Source: an uncultured Eubacteriales bacterium (GTDB lineage: Bacteria; Bacillota; Clostridia; Oscillospirales; CAG-272). Taken from it: 7,875 nucleotides of DNA. Location: the NCBI GenBank assembly GCA_934446485.1, contig CAKSEM010000062.1, positions 1 through 7,875 of the forward strand, read 5' to 3'. Position numbers and translations under genes: made by a program. Below, in pieces: positions 1-6,388 of the stretch; position 1 is the stretch's first letter, and every line of letters starts with the position of its first letter. The notes beneath the pieces are model-generated. The model had not been told where the DNA came from. It did no database searches and saw only the letters and a list, made by a program, of their open reading frames with translations.

Positions 1-3000
1 CCCTCTGACATATCTTCAAATATGTTTTTACCGTTAACGTTTTCGCCCGGGAGAACGTCGCGCTCAAGCCCTGCGATCTCGAGGCAGTCGAGAATATCCT
101 TCTCGGTCGCGCCGTCGAATACAGGGGTCATGATCTTCCAGCCGAGCTTCTTAGCCGCGATGCCGAGGTGTACCTCAAGCACCTGACCGATGTTCATTCG
201 GGAAGGAACGCCCAGAGGGTTCAGAACGATGTCGAGCGGAGTGCCGTCCGGAAGGAACGGCATATCCTCCGGAGGAAGTATGCGGGAGACGACACCCTTG
301 TTGCCGTGACGGCCTGCCATCTTGTCTCCGACGGAGATCTTACGCTTTTGAGCAATGTATACTCTGACTACCTTGTTGACTCCCGGTGAGAGGTCATCGC
401 CGTTCTCACGTGAGAACACCTTGACATCGACGATGATACCGCTTTCGCCGTGCGGAACCTTCAGAGAGGTATCGCGCACTTCGCGTGCTTTTTCGCCGAA
501 GATCGCGCGGAGCAGGCGCTCCTCTGCGGTCAGCTCGGTCTCGCCCTTCGGCGTTACCTTTCCGACGAGTATATCACCTGCACGGACCTCGGTGCCTTTC
601 TTTACGATACCGTCGGCGTCAAGATCCTTCAGTGCGTCGTCGCCGACGTTCGGGATCTCACGGGTTATCTCTTCCGGTCCGAGCTTGGTATCGCGGGCTT
701 CGTGTGAATACTCCTCTATGTGAATGGAGGTGTATACGTCGTCACGGACGAGTCTTTCATTCAAAAGAACGGCATCCTCATAGTTGTAGCCTTCCCATGT
801 CATGAAGCCGATGAGAGCGTTCTTTCCGAGTGCAACCTCACCGTCGGAGGTTGCGGGGCCGTCAGCGATGACCTGACCTGCCTCGACGAATTCTCCCTGC
901 TCGATTATCGGACGCTGATTTACGCATGTGCCCTGGTTCGAACGCTTGAATTTGATGAGATGGTAGGTATCCTTGTGTCCGTCGTCGCAGTGGATGACGA
1001 TCTTGTCTGAGGTGACGGTCTCGGCGAAACCGGCGCTCTTCGCGAGCACAACGACTCCGGAATCTACAGCGGCTTTGTACTCCATACCGGTACCGACGAT
1101 CGGTGAATCGGTCATGAGAAGCGGTACAGCCTGCTTCTGCATGTTTGAACCCATGAGCGCGCGGGAGTTGTCGTCGTTTTCAAGGAACGGTATCATAGCC
1201 GTTGCGACCGACACCACCATCTTAGGCGAAACGTCCATGTAGTCGACCTTCGAGGCATCGATCTCGATGATCTCGGTCAGGCATCTTGCCGTGACCTTTT
1301 TATTCATGAAGCAACGATTCTCGTCCAAGGGCTCGTTCGCCTGAGCTACGGTATAGTTGTCCTCAACATCGGCGGTCATGTATTCGATCTCGTCGGTGAC
1401 GCGGTTTATTACCGTGCCGTCAGGTGCGGTCTCGTGGACGACCTTTCTGTAGGGTGCTTCTATGAAGCCGTATTCCGATATTTTTGCATATGTTGCAAGG
1501 TAGGAGATAAGTCCGATATTCGGTCCCTCAGGGGTCTCAATAGGGCACATTCTCCCGTAGTGCGTGTAATGTACGTCTCGGACATCGAACGATGCACGGT
1601 CACGAGAAAGTCCGCCGGGGCCGAGTGCCGATATACGCCTCTTGTGAGTCAGCTCGGCAAGCGGGTTGTTCTGATCCATGAACTGCGAGAGCGGTGATGA
1701 GCCGAAGAACTCGCGGATCGCGGTGACTACGGGGCGTATGTTGATGAGTGTCTGAGGAGAGAGGGAATCGCTGTCCTGAACGGTCATTCTCTCCTTGATG
1801 ATCTTGTCCATTCTGGAAAGACCGATTCTGAGCTGATTCTGAAGCAGCTCGCCGACGCAGCGGAGACGACGGTTGCCGAGGTGGTCGATGTCGTCGGTTC
1901 TGCCGACGTCGTGTGAGAGCGTGAGCAGATAGTTGATAGATGCGAGAATGTCCTCGCGCGTTATGTGCTTCGGGCAGAGCTCGTGAATTCTGTGGCGTGC
2001 AGCCTCAATGACGGCGTCATGGTCGTCGCCGCACTCGTCACGGATCTCAAGCATCACCGAGAGAGCAGCCTTCTCATTTACGCCCGCTTCCTTCAGATCG
2101 TAACCGAAAACGTATTCGGGCTCGAGCATACCGTTTGAGAATACCTTGGTCTCGTCGGTCTCGCCGCGGCGAAGGTAGACTTCACCGACACCTGCGTGCT
2201 CGATTGCAAGGGCGTCTTCCTTTGAAAGGAGCGTGCCCTCGTCAAAGAGGATCTCGCCGGTCAGTGGGCTGACTGCAGGACGGGAAAGTGTGTGACCCGC
2301 AATGCGCTCGCCGATAGCGAGCTTCTTATTGTATTTATGGCGACCGACGGGTGCAAGATCATATCTCTTCGGATCGAAGAAGAGATTGTTTATGAGTATC
2401 TCAGCCGATTCGACTATTGCCGGCTCGCCCGGACGGAGCTTCTTATATATTTCCTTGAGGGCTTCATCGCGGATCGATGTGTTGTTTTCGATCGCCTCAC
2501 GCTCACAGATGTCCTTGTCAAGCGTTGCATAGAGCTTAGGCTCTTCGCCGAACACTTCGGCGATCTGCTCGGGCGTTTCGATTCCGAGAGCGCGTATGAG
2601 GATGGTTACAGGTATCTTGCGGTTCTTGTCGATACGGACGTAGAACACGTCATTTGCGTCAGTTTCATACTCGAGCCATGCTCCTCTGTACGGAATGACG
2701 GTTGCGGCAAACGTGCGTTTACCGGTCTTGTCGTGCGCACTGTCGTAGTAAATGCCGGGAGAACGAACGATCTGCGAGACGATCACGCGCTCTGCGCCGT
2801 TTATGACGAACGTGCCCTTTTCGGTCATGATCGGGAAGTCGCCCATGAAGATCGCCGACTGCTTCACCTCTCCCGTCAGCTTGTTTGAAAGTCTGACGTC
2901 CACTTTCAGCGGTACGGAATAGGTTACGACGCGCTCCTTGCACTCCTCAACGGGGTATTTCGGGTCGGCATCCAGAGAGTACCCTACAAATTCTATTATA

Positions 3001-3206
3001 AGGTTTCCCGAATAATCCGTGATCGGAGATACGTCTTCAAGTACCTCCATGAGTCCCTCGTCAAGGAACCACTGGTATGAGTTCTTCTGGATCTCGATAA
3101 GGTTCGGCATTTCGAGAACCTCGTCAATCTTAGAGAAGGTCATACGGGTCTTTTTGCCGACCTTCTGCGGCTTAACCATTTTTTCGATCCTCTGCTGGTT
3201 AGTCAT
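1..3206 (-). CDS. rpoB: DNA-directed RNA polymerase subunit beta (3' end missing)
   Basis: This is the beta subunit of RNA polymerase, which forms one pincer of the enzyme, part of the active centre and the rifampicin pocket. The reverse strand reads without a stop for 1068 codons from an ATG at 3206-3204 to the window edge, so roughly the last 120-150 residues are missing compared with typical Bacillota RpoB. Diagnostic stretches in order are EKGTFVINGAERVIVSQ in the N-terminal lobe, the rifampicin region (residues 502-528), THYGRMCPIETPEGPNIGL, and the active-site segment GDKMAGRHGNKGV (Lys962, His967, Lys970) followed by GVPSRMNIGQVLEVHLG near residue 1006. The start is supported by GGAGTG at 3217-3222, 10 bases upstream; other nearby ATGs run into stops within a few codons. 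No large lineage insertions are visible. The preceding gene is an unrelated peptidase rather than rplL, and rpoB has its own promoter and leader. rpoC is expected beyond the left edge. Identification is certain. Confidence 0.99.
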   Translation of the reverse strand, partial: MTNQQRIEKMVKPQKVGKKTRMTFSKIDEVLEMPNLIEIQKNSYQWFLDEGLMEVLEDVSPITDYSGNLIIEFVGYSLDADPKYPVEECKERVVTYSVPLKVDVRLSNKLTGEVKQSAIFMGDFPIMTEKGTFVINGAERVIVSQIVRSPGIYYDSAHDKTGKRTFAATVIPYRGAWLEYETDANDVFYVRIDKNRKIPVTILIRALGIETPEQIAEVFGEEPKLYATLDKDICEREAIENNTSIRDEALKEIYKKLRPGEPAIVESAEILINNLFFDPKRYDLAPVGRHKYNKKLAIGERIAGHTLSRPAVSPLTGEILFDEGTLLSKEDALAIEHAGVGEVYLRRGETDETKVFSNGMLEPEYVFGYDLKEAGVNEKAALSVMLEIRDECGDDHDAVIEAARHRIHELCPKHITREDILASINYLLTLSHDVGRTDDIDHLGNRRLRCVGELLQNQLRIGLSRMDKIIKERMTVQDSDSLSPQTLINIRPVVTAIREFFGSSPLSQFMDQNNPLAELTHKRRISALGPGGLSRDRASFDVRDVHYTHYGRMCPIETPEGPNIGLISYLATYAKISEYGFIEAPYRKVVHETAPDGTVINRVTDEIEYMTADVEDNYTVAQANEPLDENRCFMNKKVTARCLTEIIEIDASKVDYMDVSPKMVVSVATAMIPFLENDDNSRALMGSNMQKQAVPLLMTDSPIVGTGMEYKAAVDSGVVVLAKSAGFAETVTSDKIVIHCDDGHKDTYHLIKFKRSNQGTCVNQRPIIEQGEFVEAGQVIADGPATSDGEVALGKNALIGFMTWEGYNYEDAVLLNERLVRDDVYTSIHIEEYSHEARDTKLGPEEITREIPNVGDDALKDLDADGIVKKGTEVRAGDILVGKVTPKGETELTAEERLLRAIFGEKAREVRDTSLKVPHGESGIIVDVKVFSRENGDDLSPGVNKVVRVYIAQKRKISVGDKMAGRHGNKGVVSRILPPEDMPFLPDGTPLDIVLNPLGVPSRMNIGQVLEVHLGIAAKKLGWKIMTPVFDGATEKDILDCLEIAGLERDVLPGENVNGKNIFEDMSE
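1623..1703 (-). other. rpoB: Rifampicin-resistance-determining region of rpoB, drug-sensitive type residues
   Basis: These codons encode residues 502-528, matching E. coli RpoB 507-533 with an offset of five. The main contact positions carry the usual susceptible residues: Gln508 (E. coli 513), Asp511 (516), His521 (526), Arg524 (529), Ser526 (531) and Leu528 (533). Differences from E. coli are Pro505 for Gln510, Ala517 for Ser522 and Leu519 for Ile524, which are not the classical resistance substitutions. Susceptibility is inferred from family knowledge, not measured. Confidence 0.9.
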
Positions 3207-3249
3207 TGTGTGCCATCACTCCATTCTAAAGTTGCAAGATGGGATGCGG

Positions 3250-3272
3250 GGCGCTCTTTAGTAGAAAACGCC
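3250..3272 (-). promoter_or_regulatory. Second hairpin in the rpoB leader
   Basis: In the rpoB transcript, GGCGUUUU (3272-3265) can pair with AAGAGCGCC-side bases 3257-3250. This gives four G-C pairs followed by U-G, U-A, U-G and U-A around a 7-base loop. It begins immediately after the U7 tract of the upstream hairpin and ends about 43 bases before the rpoB start codon. Its function is unknown. Pairing was worked out by hand without an energy calculation. Confidence 0.35.
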
Positions 3273-3318
3273 AAAAAAACTGCTCGTGAACTCCACGAAT
3301 GCGAATCTAATGCAGTTT
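3273..3318 (-). terminator. Candidate attenuator (terminator-like hairpin plus U7) at the start of the rpoB leader
   Basis: The predicted rpoB transcript starts near 3315. Its first bases, CUGC, can pair with GCAG at 3283-3280. Directly inside this, UCGUG (3298-3294) pairs with CACGA (3288-3284) around a GAGUU loop, leaving a 13-base bulge on the 5' side. GCAG is followed at once by seven U residues (3279-3273), as in an intrinsic terminator. The inner stem is short, so termination would be partial at best. Attenuation ahead of rpoB is known in E. coli (rplL-rpoB spacer), but here it is inference from shape alone. Confidence 0.35.
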
Positions 3319-3321
3319 AAT

Positions 3322-3350
3322 ATTTTACCATGGTTTTTGTGTAAAGTCAA
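3322..3350 (-). promoter_or_regulatory. Promoter of rpoB (sigma-A type)
   Basis: On the reverse strand the -35 box TTGACT (3350-3345) is followed by a spacer of exactly 17 bases and the -10 box TAAAAT (3327-3322). Each box matches the housekeeping consensus at five of six positions. Transcription should start near 3315, giving a leader of about 110 bases before the rpoB ATG. The A+T-rich block upstream could serve as an UP element. The strength fits a highly expressed gene. Confidence 0.8.
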
Positions 3351-3535
3351 TGAACTATCGGAAATTCAATACCTCAATCACACAATTTACATTTAACACC
3401 GCAAATATTTCCAATAAATTAAAATGTAAATAAATTGTAAATTTGATATATGCAATAGAATTCCCTTGAATCTACGACTGAACGTGAGACCTTGAAAAAA
3501 CGTATGAGGGTTGATGCCGGCATGAATTTCATAAA
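3351..3535. other. Non-coding A+T-rich spacer upstream of the rpoB promoter
   Basis: The stretch between the rpoB -35 box and the peptidase terminator has no credible gene. It holds a 10-bp inverted repeat, ATTTACATTT at 3385-3394 against AAATGTAAAT at 3422-3431 with a 27-base gap, set in runs of A and T. A third similar unit, ATTGTAAAT, follows at about 3434. A perfect 10-base palindrome, ATGCCGGCAT, lies at 3514-3523. The A+T block may help the rpoB promoter; the repeat could also arise by chance in such sequence. Confidence 0.5.
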
Positions 3536-3572
3536 CCTAAAAAGAGACGGAGTGTTTCCGTCTCTTTTTAGG
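3536..3572 (-). terminator. Intrinsic terminator of the M14 peptidase gene (symmetrical)
   Basis: A perfect 15-bp stem (3536-3550 with 3558-3572) closes a 7-base loop. Read on the reverse strand, GAGACGG...CCGUCUC is followed by UUUUU, and the hairpin starts four bases past the peptidase stop codon. Because the stem has A and T runs on both sides it could also terminate in the other direction. It insulates the peptidase transcript from the rpoB promoter. Confidence 0.9.
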
Positions 3573-3576
3573 CATT

Positions 3577-4527
3577 TCAGATGAACAGGGGTGCCGTAAA
3601 CAGCAGCTCGCGGAGTCTGACATAGATATCCGGCAGATCCGCAAGCGGCAGCGGATTCTCACCGTGTCCGCATTCGAGTGTAAACGCGGGCCGCTTAATT
3701 TCACGTATGTACCAGTCGGTGAGCCCTCCGTGCGCGGCGGACCCCTCGGGTTCGGCCAAACGGTATCCGGTCAGGCGTTCTATCCTCCGTGCAACAGCCA
3801 TACAGTGCGGAATCTTTTCTCCGCCGGAGCAGTATATCTCCTCGCCCTGCGTGTGAAGTGTCAAGAGAAGCTTTATGTCGTCGGAGAAGCGCAAAAGATT
3901 TGCGAGAAAGGCACATTCCGGCTCGGATTCCGGTGCCTCGCCGCTGTAGCGGGACGGGCATCCGCCGAGGATCCCGTATTCCGACTCTTTCTGCTTGTAT
4001 TCGGAGAAGCCCGAGTCATAGTTGTGATTCAGATCCACTCCGCGCGCATTCGCTTGCCAATGTGTAAAATCATCCCCGCCGTTCATCGATATCAGACGCT
4101 CTCTGAGGATCGAACTGCCGGCACCGTTTATCTGAATATCTGCACCGTCAACATTCAGCTGCGGAATGACACGGATCGTACGCGAACGGCAAAGGTGCCG
4201 CGTCTTGATTCCGTACATTCTGCCGTCCTTTACGTATGAGTTGCAGTATTCACCGATGAATCTCAGCAGTACGGCGCTCGTTATCCATTCCATGGCGTGA
4301 TGGCATCCTATGTACAGCACACTGCGTGAAGTGCGGCATGAGTCTCCGAGTGTTACCATCGGTATACCGCGCCCGAGGACGGACGTACCGACGTAGCCGA
4401 TTCCGATAAACGGATACCGTTCGCTGTAGCTTTGCAGGGTGTCCATCAGATACCTGTAATCGACCGGAGATGCTGTGGCTTCGTGGTTTGTGTCCTTTCC
4501 CGCTTTACACTTGTCCATAATATTCAT
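3577..4527 (-). CDS. M14-family zinc peptidase, gamma-D-glutamyl-diamino-acid peptidase type
   Basis: This 316-residue protein is a zinc metallopeptidase of family M14. Its closest fit is the M14C group that cleaves gamma-D-Glu to meso-diaminopimelate (or L-Lys) bonds in peptidoglycan peptides. The zinc ligands are visible as HAME in GCHHAMEW (His77, Glu80) and His225 in LLTLHTQG. The catalytic Glu285 is in FTLECGHGENPLP, and PQLNVDG and ARGVDLNHN shape the substrate pocket. There is no signal peptide or LysM domain, so it probably acts in the cytoplasm, for example on recycled muropeptides (inference). An in-frame GTG at 4611 would add 28 residues. I prefer the ATG at 4527 because GGGAAAGG (4543-4536) lies 8 bases upstream and the likely promoter sits downstream of the GTG. 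Where classical carboxypeptidases have Asn-Arg (LNRN) for the C-terminal carboxylate, this protein has Asn-His. It is transcribed alone, divergently from fucU. Family is firm; substrate is inferred. Confidence 0.88.
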   Translation of the reverse strand: MNIMDKCKAGKDTNHEATASPVDYRYLMDTLQSYSERYPFIGIGYVGTSVLGRGIPMVTLGDSCRTSRSVLYIGCHHAMEWITSAVLLRFIGEYCNSYVKDGRMYGIKTRHLCRSRTIRVIPQLNVDGADIQINGAGSSILRERLISMNGGDDFTHWQANARGVDLNHNYDSGFSEYKQKESEYGILGGCPSRYSGEAPESEPECAFLANLLRFSDDIKLLLTLHTQGEEIYCSGGEKIPHCMAVARRIERLTGYRLAEPEGSAAHGGLTDWYIREIKRPAFTLECGHGENPLPLADLPDIYVRLRELLFTAPLFI

Positions 4528-4597
4528 ATACCGTGCCTTTCCCGAATTCTGAGGTGCAGCAATTTCTGCCCGTTTATATGTATATGCGCGTCGGCAT

Positions 4598-4606
4598 TTT
4601 ATATCA
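4598..4606 (-). promoter_or_regulatory. Extended -10 promoter candidate for the M14 peptidase gene
   Basis: On the reverse strand TG (4606-4605), one base, then TATAAA (4603-4598) forms an extended -10 element. No good -35 box lies 17 bases upstream (the hexamer there is CACGCA), which extended -10 promoters tolerate. Transcription would begin near 4591, about 64 bases before the chosen ATG and downstream of the alternative GTG start. It faces away from the fucU promoter about 40 bases off. Confidence 0.45.
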
Positions 4607-4646
4607 CACACAGAGCACGCTGCGTGAAAATTGAACGGTGCACCCC

Positions 4647-4675
4647 TTGATATCGGAGAAGATATATTGTATAAT
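4647..4675 (+). promoter_or_regulatory. Strong sigma-A promoter of the fucU-AAA ATPase unit
   Basis: TTGATA (4647-4652), a 17-base spacer and a perfect TATAAT (4670-4675) make this the best promoter in the window. The start site should be near 4682, giving a short leader of about 40 bases before the fucU ATG. Its presence rules out the in-frame GTG at 4638 as the fucU start. Confidence 0.85.
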
Positions 4676-4687
4676 CAGAATATACAG

Positions 4688-4702
4688 GTCGGCTGTGCCG
4701 AC
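4688..4702 (+). promoter_or_regulatory. Perfect 6-bp dyad at the very start of the fucU transcript
   Basis: GTCGGC-TGT-GCCGAC is a perfect inverted repeat placed about 6 to 20 bases after the predicted start site and just ahead of the ribosome binding site. As RNA it forms a compact G-C-rich hairpin at the 5' end, which often protects a message from decay. As DNA it could be a repressor operator. The sequence cannot decide between them. Confidence 0.5.
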
Positions 4703-4721
4703 ACGAAAGGATGGTATTATT

Positions 4722-5156
4722 ATGCTGAAGGGTATAAGTAAGATTATCTCTCCCGAGCTCCTGTGCGTGCTCTCGAAGATGGGTCACGGCGACGAGATCG
4801 TAATTTCGGACGGGAACTTTCCGGGCGAGAGTATAGGTGCCGGCAGTGGTGCTGAAGTGCTGCGCGCAGATGCGTGCGGTGTGCCGGATCTTCTGCGTGC
4901 GATTCTGCCGCTGTTTCCGCTTGATGCATACGACAATAACGTTTATCTCATGGACAAAACCGAGTCCGACAGGGATCTGAACATTGAGATATGGGACACT
5001 TATCGCGAGATCATCGCAGAGCACACGGACTCAAAACCCGTATTTCTTGAAAGATTTGAGTTTTACGAGAGGGCAAAGCGCTCTTATGCAATCGTTGTGA
5101 CGGGTGAGAGCGCAATCTATGCAAACATAATCCTGAAGAAGGGCGTCGTTAAGTAA
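4722..5156 (+). CDS. fucU: L-fucose mutarotase (RbsD/FucU family)
   Basis: The 144-residue product interconverts the alpha and beta anomers of L-fucose (and possibly related sugars), supplying the form used by fucose isomerase. FucU proteins are cytoplasmic oligomers. The match runs the whole length: ISPELLCVLSKMGHGDEIV near the N-terminus contains the catalytic His22, VLRADACGVPDLLRAILPLFPLD fills the middle, and RFEFYERAKRSYAIVVTGE (Tyr115, Arg117) and YANIILKKGV (Asn135) form the C-terminal sugar-binding part. FucU rather than RbsD is favoured by the FYERAK and LKKG endings and by the length. The ATG at 4722 is chosen because AAAGGA (4706-4711) lies 10 bases upstream and the promoter ends at 4675. 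No fucose isomerase, kinase, aldolase or transporter is in the window. A gap of only 34 bases to the next gene suggests an operon with the AAA+ ATPase. Confidence 0.93.
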   Translation: MLKGISKIISPELLCVLSKMGHGDEIVISDGNFPGESIGAGSGAEVLRADACGVPDLLRAILPLFPLDAYDNNVYLMDKTESDRDLNIEIWDTYREIIAEHTDSKPVFLERFEFYERAKRSYAIVVTGESAIYANIILKKGVVK

Positions 5157-5177
5157 TAATCCGCAGGACTTTGATAC

Positions 5178-5182
5178 GGAGG
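5178..5182 (+). promoter_or_regulatory. Ribosome binding site that fixes the TTG start of the AAA+ ATPase
   Basis: GGAGG at 5178-5182 is a full Shine-Dalgarno core placed 8 bases before TTG at 5191. It is the strongest such site in the window and supports the non-ATG start. The next in-frame Met codons (residues 10 and 18) lack a comparable site. Confidence 0.85.
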
Positions 5183-5190
5183 CTTCAGCA

Positions 5191-6282
5191 TTGGACAATA
5201 AAGATGAGATAATATCGATGCAGCTCGATCTGATACGTCAGATGACAGAACAAAATGTGCGGCGCCTCCGAGATGATATCTGGGGAGGCGCTGATGAGCG
5301 ACAGAGGTCGTGCGGCGATGACGCACGGAGCGGAAAGGGTCCGACCGATGCGTCGGTGGCGCCGAATAACGGAGCTGCCGCCGCAGATGTCGGAGACGGG
5401 AGGACGACGGTGACGGCTTCCGACGGCGGTAACGGATCCGTGCCGCGAGAGAGTACGGACGACCTCTTGCTGGAACTTGACGGATACATCGGGCTATCCG
5501 AAGTGAAAAGAGAGGTGCGCTCGCTTGTCAACATGGCGAAGGTACTGAAGATGCGTCGGGAGAGCGATCTTCCGACAGCGGATATGTCGCTCCATATGGT
5601 CTTTTCCGGGAATCCGGGAACGGGAAAGACGATGATCGCGCGGTTTATGTCGCGGATATATCATTCAATAGGACTGCTCTCCAAGGGACATCTTGTCGAG
5701 ACCGACCGCAGTGCGCTTGTGGCGGGATACGTCGGGCAGACTGCTGCAAAGACCGCAGCGGTTTTGAACAGTGCGCTCGGCGGAGTACTGTTCATAGACG
5801 AAGCATATTCGCTCACAGGCGGATCTGAGAACGACTTCGGCGGTGAGTGCATAGACACGGTTCTGAAGTTTATGGAGGATCACCGTGACGATATCGTTGT
5901 GATCGTTGCGGGATATACCGATCTCATGGAGCGGTTTATCGATTCAAACCCGGGGCTTCGATCGCGTTTTAACAAGTATATCGAGTTTGACGATTATACC
6001 GGAGAGGAGATGGCTGAGATATTCCGCCATCAGTGCCGCCGTTCATCGTATGAACCGACGGAGGACGCCATGCGTGAGATCACGGGTTACTTTGATCTTG
6101 CCGCAACGGCTCCTGCCGAATTCGGAAATGCGCGCGGAGTCAGAAACGTGTTTGAGCGAGTTCTCTCCGCTCAGGCAGACAGACTTGCGACTCGTGAGAA
6201 CGTTACGCGTGAAGAGCTGATGCGCCTTGAGGCATCGGATGTGACGTGCGCGATACGCCCGTCGGATACCGATTCGGAGTGA
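5191..6282 (+). CDS. AAA+ ATPase of the SpoVK/CbbX (CfxQ) type with a disordered N-terminal region
   Basis: A 363-residue single-domain AAA+ ATPase, cytoplasmic. Family members form hexamers that remodel protein partners, such as the rubisco activase CbbX and the poorly understood sporulation protein SpoVK. The core spans about residues 95-345: Walker A GNPGTGKT (140-147), pore loop GYVGQT (179-184), Walker B VLFIDEAYSL (199-208, Asp203, Glu204), sensor-1 strand VVIVAGYTD (236-244), arginine finger GLRSRF (Arg257/Arg259) and sensor 2 GNARGVR (312-318). All ATPase residues are intact. Before the core come a short amphipathic stretch (residues 1-30) and about 60 residues rich in Gly, Ala, Asp, Ser and Thr that look disordered, making it longer than a plain SpoVK. 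The start is TTG with a perfect GGAGG. It follows fucU by 34 bases and is probably co-transcribed. No rubisco or type VII secretion gene is nearby, so the client is unknown. Family is firm; role is not. Confidence 0.9.
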   Translation: MDNKDEIISMQLDLIRQMTEQNVRRLRDDIWGGADERQRSCGDDARSGKGPTDASVAPNNGAAAADVGDGRTTVTASDGGNGSVPRESTDDLLLELDGYIGLSEVKREVRSLVNMAKVLKMRRESDLPTADMSLHMVFSGNPGTGKTMIARFMSRIYHSIGLLSKGHLVETDRSALVAGYVGQTAAKTAAVLNSALGGVLFIDEAYSLTGGSENDFGGECIDTVLKFMEDHRDDIVVIVAGYTDLMERFIDSNPGLRSRFNKYIEFDDYTGEEMAEIFRHQCRRSSYEPTEDAMREITGYFDLAATAPAEFGNARGVRNVFERVLSAQADRLATRENVTREELMRLEASDVTCAIRPSDTDSE

Positions 6283-6310
6283 GAGAGGCTTTGCGTGCAT
6301 ACGGTGTTGA

Positions 6311-6362
6311 ATATACGGTATATGACAGAAATCAACGGTGAACGGTTTATAGCTTTCTGTCA
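6311..6362 (+). repeat. Two inverted repeats between the AAA+ gene and its terminator
   Basis: ATATAC-G-GTATAT (6311-6323) is a 13-base near-palindrome. Sharing its last base, TGACAGAAA (6323-6331) is matched by TTTCTGTCA (6354-6362), a 9-bp stem with a 22-base loop. The two would form hairpins in the 3' untranslated part of the fucU-AAA message. No U tract follows either one, so they are not terminators. The rest of the 106 bases from 6283 to 6388 shows nothing else. Confidence 0.45.
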
Positions 6363-6388
6363 AACCGAGAATTTGAACCTCAACTGAT

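Noticed and set aside
1623..1703. Rifampicin-resistance mutation in rpoB
   Set aside because: All classical contact residues are of the susceptible type; the few differences from E. coli are at tolerant positions.
2292..2888. A 198-residue open frame on the plus strand and many shorter ones across 168-3261
   Set aside because: All lie opposite rpoB, whose reverse-strand reading is unbroken and fully conserved. They are antisense shadows with no family resemblance.
3419..3532. A 37-codon reverse-strand frame in the A+T-rich spacer
   Set aside because: It starts just past the peptidase terminator, has no promoter or convincing ribosome binding site, and its product shows no recognisable feature.
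4676..4721. A riboswitch in the fucU leader
   Set aside because: The leader is only about 40 bases and contains one small hairpin, too little for a known ligand-binding RNA.
6322..6387. A 21-residue plus-strand frame before the shared terminator
   Set aside because: No ribosome binding site precedes the ATG, and the frame overlaps two inverted repeats, which explain the sequence better.
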